The notes beneath the pieces were generated by a model that saw nothing but the letters and a program-made list of their open reading frames with translations, had not been told where the DNA came from and searched no databases. DNA of 10,978 nucleotides from Larix sibirica (Eukaryota > Streptophyta > Pinopsida > Pinales > Pinaceae), in assembly GCA_004151065.3 (NCBI GenBank), contig NWUY0303919878.1, positions 1 through 10,978 on the forward strand, in the 5' to 3' direction. Both the position numbers and the translations under genes were made by a program. Shown piece by piece: positions 1 through 7,872 of this stretch. Numbering within the stretch: position 1 is the first letter of the stretch; every line of letters starts with the position of its first letter.

Positions 1-55
1 CAGAACCTTGGATTCGTAGGTAAAAAACAAATGATTCTGGTCATGACTCTACTCA

Positions 56-1141
56 ATGGCAGATCTGGGAGGGGGGGGATCCACTCCCCCCTTCAACAAA
101 GTTGTCAGTTGATGCTCTAATCCAAACAGGAACTCGACCAACCCCAAAGCCAACCAATTGTAGAAATGGACCCACTATCAGACCTATGAATTGTAGGGGC
201 ATGAAACAAAACAAAATAGTTAACTGTACTAGAATTTGACATAAAAGGAAGCGCAAGAACTCCTGGCACCAAAAACTTAGTATAATCCCAAGTACATATT
301 GACTTCAACCAAAATCAATGCAAACATTCAATTTAAGAGAGATCATGCAGTTATTGATAAATTTATGGGTATTTGGCCATCTGGAAAGGCCCTAATATGG
401 TGGATCAAAACCCAATGGAAGGCCAAGGTCACTATGATCTCCAACTAGATTCCAAGGGTTTCTTCATAGAAATTTTTTCACCACCTATAAGACAGGGATA
501 GGGTATTTGAGAATGGACCATACTTCTTCAACTCAACAGGCCTATACCTACTATTTTGGACCATTAATTTTATCCCAGAAAGAAAGGACATAAACTATGT
601 CCTGGTATGGATTCGCCTTTATCCCTTACTTTCTGAATATTAGGAGCCAGATACCCTAGACGGTATAAGCAACACTATTGGGGATTTTGTTAGAACCTTA
701 GAATCCATAAAAGCATCTAGGTACACAACCTATGCCGGGATATGCATATACATGACACTATATCACAAGCTCTTTTGAAATCCATATGTTTAAGTCATGA
801 GGATACATAGTGTCTCCAACCCATTAATTATGAGCACATACCCTTTCGATGTTGTATATGTCATGAGCATGGCCATCTACTTAGATAAGAACCCCTAAAA
901 AATGGTCTATAAAATCCCAAGAACCCTACCAAAATAGATAGGGAAAGGTTCACCAATGTCTCCTTGAAAAAGGGATCAGGATGGAGAACCGAAGGAACTG
1001 ACCAACAGAAGAATGTAGAAACTCATAACAACTATGCTATCATGGACCTCGACCTCAAACCAACAAACGGAGAAATGCAGGGCACCTTTACGCAATAAAA
1101 CCCACTCAGGGAAGATCAGAGGGCATCCTTGATTTTGATCA
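56..1141 (+). pseudogene. Element 1 ORF1, N-terminal part: DUF4283-like gag protein with degenerate CCHC knuckle
   Basis: Remains of the LINE RNA-binding (gag-like) protein, which in live elements coats the transcript. The ATG at 56-58 opens with M-A-D-L-G-G-G-G-S and shares its frame with the domain core, which supports this start. From about 326 the translation reads NIQFKRDHAVIDKFMGIWPS, followed by a tryptophan-rich stretch (ALIWWI) and DRVFENGPYFFNSTGLYLL near 496-555, typical of the DUF4283 family. A one-base shift and its compensation bracket about 430-490. From about 775 the frame changes and YEHIPFRC leads into the zinc knuckle: Cys at 850 and 859 and His at 874 are present, but the final Cys position (889) is Glu after a stop. 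A polar tail follows (DRERFTNVSLKKGSGWRTEG, about 940-1000). Reading support fades near 1130-1141. Confidence 0.8.
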
Positions 1142-1163
1142 ACTAGCTAGGAAATAATAAAAG

Positions 1164-1356
1164 CAAAGTGGACTTGGTAGCGTGTCTCAACTCAGCAAGC
1201 CACAGACCATAGTGCACACACAAAAGCATACAAACATAGACATAATTTCACAGTGATAATAGAACAAATTCTTTTACTAATTTATTGAACAAATTACAAT
1301 TCTGTTTTTTGTATAGATTCAGGGTTCAAATCCCTTGTCGACTACAGTCCACTTTG
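1164..1356. repeat. 193-bp segment bounded by a perfect 11-bp inverted repeat
   Basis: CAAAGTGGACT at 1164-1174 is exactly complementary to AGTCCACTTTG at 1346-1356. The flanks (AAAAG on the left, TTATA on the right) show no obvious short target duplication, so a MITE is not supported. The right arm follows directly after the T-arm-like motif. Confidence 0.5.
1319..1335 (+). other. tRNA T-arm / B-box-like motif
   Basis: CAGGGTTCAAATCCCTT contains GGTTCAAATCC, a full match to the RNA polymerase III B-box form GGTTCRANNCC. It can fold with four of five T-stem pairs around a seven-base loop. The upstream sequence does not supply matching acceptor, D and anticodon arms at tRNA spacing, so this is not a tRNA gene. 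It may be a SINE or tRNA-derived relic, or chance. Confidence 0.3.
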
Positions 1357-1569
1357 TTATACCTTAGATTTTCATCTTTGAATGTACATGCTTTACCACC
1401 ATGGAAAGCATGAAGTTTCACAACCTCCTAGGTGTGTTAGACCCATCATTACATGGTGTGCTTACTCCCCATCCAAGTTGGATAAGTTACCTAGCCTAAT
1501 GGGGTCGAATGCCACTTCACTAAACCACCTTAAGCCATCAAGAGAGGAATTTTCACGGCCTGCTAAGTT

Positions 1570-1655
1570 ATGGAGGCACGAAAATTACAACACTTCTGTG
1601 TCTTGCTCAATCATGGAGGCGCAAAAATTACTACTTTTTCGCGTTATGCTACCGC
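1570..1655 (+). repeat. Diverged two-copy tandem repeat, 43-base period
   Basis: The unit beginning ATGGAGGCACGAAAATTAC at 1570 recurs as ATGGAGGCGCAAAAATTAC at 1613. By eye, about 28 of the first 38 positions agree. It lies within the unclassified insert. Confidence 0.5.
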
Positions 1656-2192
1656 CATTACTTCTACATTAACTGCTCAACTACTTATGCAACGATGTCG
1701 GGCTTCTATGCTTCGGATCCTTTCTGTTGGTCATGATATTGATCCCCTTTCAATCACCTGGTGTGACACTCCAATCACCCTGTCGATCATGGAACATGTC
1801 CCAAAGCCTTCTTTTAATTATTTCTTTCTCAGTGATCTGAACCGTCCTCATCGGCGCCTTCACCCGTCAACCAATCCCTCTAACTTCTCCCTACTCTGCT
1901 TTGGTGTCAATCCCGACTTCTTCTCCATCTTGTTAGTCAATCTTCCTTCGACTACTTCTCAAATTCTTTTGGATCAACGTCTCATCGTCATCTCTTTTGA
2001 CTCCCCATTCTTGGTTGACTATGTTGTCGTCGACCTTCTCCTTGTCGACCCAAGCTTCGACTCGACCAATCCACCAACTATTCTTCCTGCCTCAACTATG
2101 AATTTTTGGGCACGATTTCCCTTGTTTTTCCTGTGGAAGGACCTTGACTCTTTCGTAGCAACTTCCAATTGTCTATCTGTAAATTTTGGTCA

Positions 2193-2619
2193 TGGAGCCA
2201 GGTGATCCTGTATGAAGACCCTTACACAGAAATGACTAAGAAAGTAGAGAACATGGAAACATGCGACCAAGAAATGGAAGATCAGAAAGAGGAGGAAATG
2301 GAAGATATGGATAGAGAAGAACTGGATCTAGCAGGAATAATGGCTTCTTGCAAGTGAAATAACACCAAATACATACCCAAAATCAAATTATCCTTTTAAA
2401 AGTTGCATTAAATAATGTCTACAATAAATCTAAAGGTGTGTCCAAATGGGGGAGCTCTTCCACACCCCTAGGGTTAAAGGCAGTTCCCAAAAAGATCCAT
2501 CTAACAACCAAAAAGAGGATAGGAAAAGGGGGAGACCCTCCACTCAATTGATGATTAAGGATACAAGAGATAAACTAATCAAGTCAAGGCATTATGCTCG
2601 TGTGAACGAGATGTACTAA
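2193..2619 (+). pseudogene. Element 1 ORF1, C-terminal part
   Basis: The end of the LINE gag-like protein, resuming after the insert. One frame gives YEDPYTEMTKKVENMETCDQ and then a highly acidic Glu/Asp/Met stretch ending LDLAGIMASCK with a stop at 2355-2357. The frame then continues past the stop (NNTKYIPKIKL). After shifts near 2400-2476 the final frame reads a basic segment with KRGRPSTQLMIKDTRDKLIK and the end RVNEMY, stopping at TAA 2617-2619. The acidic-then-basic layout suits the tail of an RNA-binding gag protein. The stop lies 19 bases before the ORF2 ATG, the compact spacing expected of adjacent LINE ORFs, which supports both boundaries. Three frames are needed, so this part is broken. 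Confidence is good for identity as ORF1 tail and lower for its first bases. Confidence 0.65.
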
Positions 2620-2638
2620 TACATACCCTAGTTTCCTA

Positions 2639-3330
2639 ATGAATGTCATCTCCTAGAATATCAAAACAAAGTACTCTTAGTAACATGATTCACATAGGAA
2701 ACAAAGTGCAATTCCGATATGCTCAGTAAAATAGAATCTCAGTGCTGGAAGGGAAGTCAATACTTTGCAATAGATGCCTAGGGGGGCTCGAGTGGTCTAG
2801 CCATGATATGGAATCCATTGGGGATTCATATGGATAACTTGATTCAAACAAACAACACTATCACGACCAGCTTCAAGGTTATAGGATCTCAAGTAGAAGG
2901 ATTTATCACCAATGTCTAGGAACCAAAAATCGTAGCCCCAAAGTTGGATCTCCTCCACTATCTCAAGAACATTGGCCAAAACCTACAACAGAGTAATTGA
3001 ATCCTTGGATTTGATTTCAACATGATAACTAATCTAGCAGAAAAAAGGGGGTCTGCACAAAACCAATAGAGATACCACAACTTTCAACCATACAATTGCA
3101 TCCCTGAGACTGATTGATATAGAAATTAAGAATGGAATCTACACTTGAAATAACAAACAAGGGGAAGAGCACAAGATTTCTTCTCATCTAGATTGCTTCC
3201 TAGTCTTAGATAATCTAATTCAACAAGGATTGGCGACCGAAACCTCCATACTCCCAACGGCTAGTTCTGACCACTAGCTAATTCACCTCCATCTAGACAT
3301 AAGCAATGATTCAAGGCCCAAGCCTTTCAA
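2639..3330 (+). pseudogene. Element 1 ORF2 endonuclease domain (exonuclease-endonuclease-phosphatase fold)
   Basis: The apurinic-type endonuclease that makes the first-strand nick. After the MNVIS start the frame changes. From 2698 it reads ETKCNSDMLSKI, whose Glu is the expected metal-binding residue of the QETK motif, then GGSSGLAMIWNP (about 2791-2820) and GFDFNMITNLAEKRG (about 3007-3050), corresponding to the usual GGDFN box with Asp at 3013-3015 kept. After a further shift, from 3080, TFNHTIASLRLIDIEIKNG leads to YT-stop-NN (TGA 3146-3148), LDCFLV, and SDH followed by a stop at 3275-3277 where SDHWP is usual. The catalytic Asp and His (3269-3274) survive. The domain is recognisable end to end but not translatable. 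Confidence 0.8.
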
Positions 3331-3715
3331 ATTTGAATCATTTTGGCCTAACCATGAGGACCTCAACCAAAAGATAGTGAAATGGCAGTTAGAAGTAGAT
3401 CCTAGAACATGGCCCTCCATGTATTATTTCCAGCTACGCCTAAAAAACCTAAAATTTAAGCTAATAAGGAGTTCCTGGGAAACATTTTTTAGGCGAAAAT
3501 ATACTTGGACTGCAAAATGCAAGACATGCAACAATCCATGATCGACCAGGCAAGATCTAAGGATCTAGAAAGTAACGAGATAGCCCTGCAAAACCAAATA
3601 AAGCAATGGCTTAAGCAAGAAGAGACTCTCTGGAGACAAAAATCAAGAGCTCTTTGGCTAAAATATGGGGAGAGGAACACCAAATTCTTCCATAATGCTC
3701 TGAAGTAAACAAGAA
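3331..3715 (+). pseudogene. Element 1 ORF2 linker between endonuclease and reverse transcriptase
   Basis: The charged, probably coiled-coil stretch that joins the two enzymes in plant L1 proteins. The frame from FESFWPNHEDLNQKIVKWQ runs to about 3500. A shift near 3495-3505 then leads to MQDMQQSMIDQARSKDLESN and a Gln/Lys/Glu-rich helix, ending with LWRQKSRALWLKYGERNTKF before FFHNALK and a stop at 3706-3708. The WRQKSR...W...G..NTKFFH block is a strong family signature placed just before the fingers of the reverse transcriptase. The stretch 3505-3708 is the longest fully open part of this region. Confidence 0.8.
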
Positions 3716-5060
3716 ATTAGAACAAGATTTGCAGTCTCCACTCCCCCTAGGGAATTAATCTCAAGACCCAAAGCGAAATAGAACATGAATTGGTGCAATA
3801 CTAGAAATTCCTACTCTCAAAACCAATTGACAATAGATCTGAAGTAATATCTAAGATCACGGGGCATATGACAAATATGATCTCGCAAGATCAAAACCGC
3901 AATCTCCTTAAATCCATCACGATGCAGGAGGTGGAAACTGTGGTCAAAGAAATGCCTAGAGGAAAAGTCCAGATGGTTTTACTATTGACTTCTTTAAAGC
4001 TTGATGGCCAATGGTTAAAATGGACGTCTGGTAGGTTGTAGAAGCCTCGAGAAGCAGAGTGGGAGTGCTCCGGGCACTAAATGCAATCTTTCTTACCATG
4101 GTACCTAAAAAGTTGGAAGGCACTCTCAACCCCATCCAATTCCAATAGATCTCTCTCTACAACATAATCTACAAAAACATAACCAAAGTGATAACTTATT
4201 GCTTAAAGCCCTTCTCCCCACTCTCATATCCAAAAATGGATACATTGAGGGTCGACATATCATGGATGATATTTTTTTATCCCACGAATTTATCCACTCC
4301 CTCAAATCTCAGAAAAAAGCAAGCATTATGATTAAACTTGATATGTCTATGGATTTTGATAAGATCAACTGTCAATACATCCATTAGGTTCTTCTAGCCT
4401 TTGGATTCAGTGTAAATTGGGTCAATTGGATTCTGTCCCCCTCTTCGTTTGTGTTCTTGTCCATCCTCATCAAAGGATATCCTTCCTCTACCTTTTCCCC
4501 CTCTCGAGGTATCATACCAAGGTGACCCACTCTCTCCTTTTCTCTTTATCCTAATGGTTGAGGGCTTAGGAAGAAGTCTCCAAGCTACATTAGTGAAGAA
4601 TTGCATTTCAAGTCTACAACTTCATCCGAGCTAGCCGCAGTCCCACTTGCAATTCATGGATGATACTTTCCTCATGGGAATCCCCTCTACCCTTGAATAC
4701 AAGGATCTCAAAGACACTCTCCATACCTTTATGCATGCCTTTCCAAAAAAAAAGTATTCAACACCCCTCTAGAACTCCAAGACCGTATCCTGTGCATTTT
4801 AAGACTCCACCATAAGCAACCTAATTGGACCCTTATACCTCTCAACCTATCGGCTAGAGTAGTTCTAATCAAATCTGTCCTCCATGATATTCCTCTATAC
4901 CTATTCTCGGTCAGGGCTGCTCCCAATCACATTCTCAAGGAAATCAAAAACATTCAACGCAACTTCCTATGGAGTGGAGCTAATTCTGCAAGGAAATGGC
5001 CCCTAGTAGCCTAGGAAAAAGTTTGTACTCCAAAACTTAAAGGTGGTCTTGGCCACAAAG
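3716..5060 (+). pseudogene. Element 1 ORF2 reverse transcriptase domain
   Basis: RNA-dependent DNA polymerase of the LINE. In order: EVETVVKEMPRGK (about 3929-3967, the pre-finger block), ALNAIFLTMVPKK-like sequence at about 4075-4115, LISKNGYIEGRHIMDD (about 4226-4270), motif A KLDMSMDFDK with catalytic Asp at 4340-4342, the QGDPLSPFLFILMVEGLGRS box (about 4519-4575), and motif C FMDD at 4653-4664 with both Asp residues kept. The segment from FMDD to the NWTLIPLNLSARVVLIKSVL thumb block is about 58 codons, against about 100 in element 2, so roughly 120 bases appear deleted near 4740-4815. The end reads FLWSGANSARKWPLVA, a stop at 5012-5014, then EKVCTPKLKGGLG. Frames change several times; the enzyme is dead despite intact catalytic Asp codons. 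Confidence 0.85.
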
Positions 5061-5580
5061 ACCCATAGGTCCTCAATAATGTCCCGGAAGCCAAAACCTA
5101 ATGAAGGTTTGTGTCGAATCCCAACAACCCCTGGATCTTAGTATGGAGGGGTAAATATGATCTCCCTAACAAAACAGACGACCTCATCCATATGGATGGA
5201 AGTTGTAAGTGTCCCTCATATGGAACTTTTCTTAGTCCCAAAGGGATCTAATCCAAAACCACAACTTCTAGTAAATTCAAGATGGGAACACGACATTTTT
5301 TTGGGACTACACTTCTCATCAACTACCTCACTTGAATAACCACCAAGTCTCGAATCATCTCAAAGAGCACCCAAGCTTTAGAAATAAAGAGCCAGTCTCT
5401 CAATTCTAGCAACCCCGAAACAATAATACATAGTGGAGATAGTGGCTTAACAAAGACTTATGGGACTTTCAAATAGATGACCAAAGTAAGGAGCAGTTCT
5501 GGAATGACCTCCAATCCAGGAAAATTAAGCACAGACATGGCAAGAATTAGATTAGATGGGGCTACAAATATGCAAGAATA
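5061..5580 (+). pseudogene. Element 1 ORF2 connection region, poorly preserved
   Basis: The region between thumb and zf-RVT. Recognisable pieces are NPNNPWILVWRGKYDLPNKT (about 5116-5175) and DDLIHMDGS, followed by frame changes and a poorly conserved stretch to about 5540, where a D-x-IRWGYKYARIYNIKEAYH-type block starts. There is no catalytic motif here. Position between conserved blocks, rather than its own sequence, supports the assignment of the middle. Confidence 0.6.
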
Positions 5581-6106
5581 TATAACATTAAAGAAGCCTA
5601 CCACCTAATTGTGGGACATGATAATAAACATGTAGAAATAATTTGTAAAACAATATGGACCACAAAATTATGCCCCAAAATTTCCACTTTTCTTTGGCTA
5701 GTCATACACGAGAATCTTAACGTGGGACTAGCACCAGAAGAAGGGATATTTAGGACCCTCCCAAGGTAGCCTTTATGCTACGAATAGTGAGAACATGAAC
5801 CAACTCTTGAATAGTTTCCCCTTTGCTTCTACCCTTTGGGATAGATCCTTTAATTACTCCCACCAATCAAATAGAGACAAGGATTCCATTCAAAACTCCA
5901 TTATTAATTGGCACCATGAACCATTTCAAAATAAGATCCTCAACAAAATCTGACACCTCCTACCCGGATTCCTCATCTGGGAATTTTGGAAAGATAGAAA
6001 TAGGAAAATCTTTAAGAATGAGACCACCTATATACAACAAGAATGGAGAATGATAAATGCCAACATATAGGAAAACCTGCAACAACAAAACTGGAACCAA
6101 GAAGAC
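5545..6106 (+). pseudogene. Element 1 ORF2 zf-RVT-like region and spacer before RNase H
   Basis: The zf-RVT segment found after the polymerase in plant LINEs. The trace reads IRWGYKYARIYNIKEAYHLI, then IWTTKLCPKISTFLWLVIHE (about 5653-5712), matching the K-I-x-x-F-x-W-L core of the family. The C-x2-C part is damaged: a stop replaces part of it near 5767, and CYE with two stops follows. PTLE-stop-FPFASTLWD (about 5800-5845) corresponds to the usual E-H-L...C..S..W end. From about 5930 it continues LLPGFLIWEFWKDRNRKIFK, the F-x-W-x-I-W-K-x-R-N-x-x-I-F block usual in plant LINEs, then polar sequence to the RNase H. Shared motifs make the assignment firm; zinc binding is lost. Confidence 0.75.
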
Positions 6107-6665
6107 TTGAAATTCCCTCAACAAGAAAAAAGCATCATGGAAAATTGGAACCTCAACCTGACCAGAAGGCTCACCTCAATGAAGAACAAACAGGTCCTTA
6201 ACCATATCTTGGACTATTGGGCATGCCCCCCTAGAGGATTCTGCAAACTCAAATTCAGCGGAGCATCCAAAGGTAATTCGGACCCAGCATGATATGTTGG
6301 GGTTTTTAGAAATGATCAAGGAAAGATTCTATGGGTGTATGCAGGGTCCACGGGCATGGAATCAAACAATGCAGCAGGACTTCAAGGCCTAATCATTGGT
6401 ATTCAAATAGCCATGTAGGAAGGATTCACCAAGCTTATGGTTGAGGGGGACTCTCAAATCCTAATCTAAGTTATCAGTAAAATATTCTATGGTACCAAAG
6501 CGAAAAAACATTCCACAATTTGGCAACTTACTTTCGGTATGGAGGAGCGGGGTCATCTAATCCTTGGAATACAAGTCCTCTCTCCATCTCACGTCAGATG
6601 CAAAGGAAACCAACTACCTGAAAAGTTTGTGCATGCAGGAATTGGCTACCTGGAAGGGGAATCCA
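6107..6665 (+). pseudogene. Element 1 ORF2 RNase H domain, catalytic residues lost
   Basis: RNase H would remove the RNA strand after first-strand synthesis. One frame covers the whole domain with three stops (6290-6292, 6416-6418, 6467-6469). RGFCKLKFSGASKGNSDPA carries Ser (6257-6259) where the first catalytic Asp is expected in KxNFDGASKGNPGPA. SNNAAGLQGL has Ala (6371-6373) where the catalytic Glu of NNEAE is expected. VEGDSQ keeps its Asp (6449-6451), and SPSHVRCKGNQLPEKFVHAG keeps the His but has Glu (6620-6622) in place of the last Asp. Three of four acidic positions are changed although the frame is mostly intact, consistent with long neutral decay. Confidence 0.85.
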
Positions 6666-7215
6666 ACTAGTCCGAGAAGGACTTCTAGAACCATCCACTT
6701 AGACAGGAATGTATCCAACTGGACAAACTGGACAACCACAACCCATGTAGGCTACCTATACCATGTGCCACCCACACTTGCACTAACAATGAAGATGTGA
6801 TAGATGGGTGCCAAATGGAGGAGAGGGAGAATAGGGAGGATGGGTTGGATAAGCAAGTTGTAGCCTTAACACATGATGGAGGTAAAAGGGAACAATATGT
6901 GGAAGGAGGACACCTAGCTCCTCCAGTACACTACGTGGTCAACAGGAATGAGAACCCTCTAGGCCAACCTCTCTTGTGCAATAACCATTTATGATGAATC
7001 TTGTATGTGGCTCAAGTATTATACATGGACATATGAATTCAAAGCATGGAAGCGATCTACAGGCGTGCGACATCATGATTAATCCGGATAATGCCCAGGT
7101 CAGAGAGGATGGGGCTGCAAATATGAATGAGAGGTAGAATTCCTTCTCTCAGTCTACGAATCTATTAAGGTGGTTCCTTAGTTGCTATCATGACATACTG
7201 TGCTGCTCGATTCTA
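6666..7215 (+). pseudogene. Element 1 ORF2 low-complexity linker after RNase H
   Basis: A stretch with stop-free runs in successive frames but no known domain. From about 6704 one frame reads QECIQLDKLDNHNPCRLPIP and then an acidic, Glu/Arg/Gly-rich run through 6994 (GCQMEERENREDGLDKQVV near 6806). A one-base change then gives a frame to 7137 (HGHMNSKHGSDLQACDIMIN and an Asp/Asn-rich end). The region lies in line between RNase H and the well-preserved C-terminal module and is best read as a hydrophilic spacer of the same protein. The 7138-7215 part has stops in all frames I followed. Confidence 0.5.
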
Positions 7216-7872
7216 ATGAAAGGCAAGGGAAGTATGGAGGAAATTCCAATGGAGATGAGGGTAGGTATGAGAATAAGAAGAGTTCACCAAGCTATCGATA
7301 AATACTATGGGTAGGAAAAATCATGCAACGTCAAGCGAGCCATACATGCAACCAACTATTTTTGGGAGAAAATATCGGAGGTTACAAAGAGGGAAATTGA
7401 GTCGATGGAAAAGGATATTCGAGAAGACAAGGATTCATACCCGAGGGGTAGAAGATTGAGAAGTTTGAAGGGTGGGTTTTTTACCTTAAGAACACCAGGG
7501 GCATGATTTCCCTCTATAACATAACTTTGGACATCTACTGGTCGGTGAAGACCCTCTTGGGGAAGACACTAATAGAGATAGCATAAGCCTATGGAGACGT
7601 GATGGAGACCTCTTGGGATAGCTGGATGAAATACACTCGGGTATTATTTCTCTTAGAGAAGTTCCATACCAACTAAAGGTAATTGAAGCAAAGCAAAATC
7701 GTTTGGCCCAGTACATGGGAATAAAATTTAAAATCACCAAGGTAGTCAAGGAGCCTCCAATGCCGCCCCCAACTCAGCCCCAGTTCATCAATTTGGAGGA
7801 CGATGACGACCAAGAAGCTACTCCATCTACTCAGACTCAGGGGCCATCCTCAAAGGGCCCTTTGACAATTTG
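7216..7872 (+). pseudogene. Element 1 ORF2 C-terminal module of unknown function
   Basis: About 215 codons that stay coding-like after RNase H, readable with two frameshifts and a few stops. Part 1 from 7216 reads MEMRVGMRIRRVHQAIDKYY, a stop at 7312-7314, KRAIHATNYFWEKISEVTKR and IESMEKDIREDKDSYPRG, mostly helical and charged. After a shift near 7470 part 2 reads WVFYLKNTRGMISLYNITLD and IYWSVKTLLGKTLIEIA, a stop at 7584-7586, then AYGDVMETSWDSWMKYTRVL. After a shift near 7665-7680 part 3 reads QLKVIEAKQNRLAQYMGIKF and a Pro/Gln-rich, Asp-rich tail (FINLEDDDDQEA) ending at TGA 7870-7872. I remember similar extensions in plant LINE-type proteins but know no named domain or role. No catalytic or zinc motif is visible. 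Confidence 0.6.

Larger units (their letters stand above)
1142..2192. mobile_element. Unclassified insert splitting ORF1 of element 1
   Basis: About 1.05 kb in which I cannot read LINE ORF1 sequence, although ORF1-like sequence lies on both sides. The boundaries are approximate. One imperfect 10-base repeat at the edges (ATTTTGATCA at 1132-1141 and ATTTTGGTCA at 2183-2192, 9 of 10 identical) could be a target duplication, but it is weak. Inside are an 11-bp inverted repeat bounding 1164-1356, a tRNA T-arm-like motif at 1319-1335, a diverged 43-base tandem duplication at 1570-1655, and a pyrimidine-rich, CpG-rich block at about 1830-2110. A 211-codon open frame (1570-2205) has no domain I recognise, and a pyrimidine-rich strand is poor in stop codons by composition. 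It could be an LTR or SINE-like repeat, or a variable part of ORF1; I cannot tell which. Confidence 0.45.
2639..7872 (+). pseudogene. Element 1 ORF2, whole: endonuclease, reverse transcriptase, RNase H polyprotein remnant
   Basis: The LINE replication protein, which in live copies nicks target DNA and reverse transcribes the element RNA at the nick. ATG 2639-2641 begins MNVIS, then a TAG (2654-2656) where a tryptophan is usual in this family's opening (ISWN). The coding trace runs more than 5.2 kb, longer than an endonuclease-RT-RNase H protein needs because of the module after RNase H. Many premature stops fall where Trp, Gln or Glu is expected, and there are at least eight frame changes. 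Domain entries follow separately. No intact product can be made. Confidence 0.85.

Noticed and set aside
53-308. Two overlapping minus-strand open frames of 63-67 residues
   Set aside because: They are antisense to the ORF1 N-terminus of element 1, which has a coherent start and domain. No motif is visible in them.
1165-1346. A functional or intron-containing tRNA gene
   Set aside because: Only the T-arm is convincing. No acceptor stem pairs with GTCGACT, and the distance between a D-arm-like string and the T-arm is too large.
1164-1356. A MITE or other small DNA transposon
   Set aside because: The terminal inverted repeat is present, but no target-site duplication flanks it and the ends match no superfamily I know.
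1387-1412. CATGCTTT...AAAGCATG hairpin
   Set aside because: An 8-bp stem with a 10-base loop is common by chance in a window of this size and has no supporting context.
4394-4606. A 70-residue minus-strand open frame
   Set aside because: It is antisense to the QGDPLSPFLF block of the reverse transcriptase.
7486-7749. An 87-residue minus-strand open frame
   Set aside because: It is antisense to the C-terminal module, whose plus-strand reading is coherent across two shifts.
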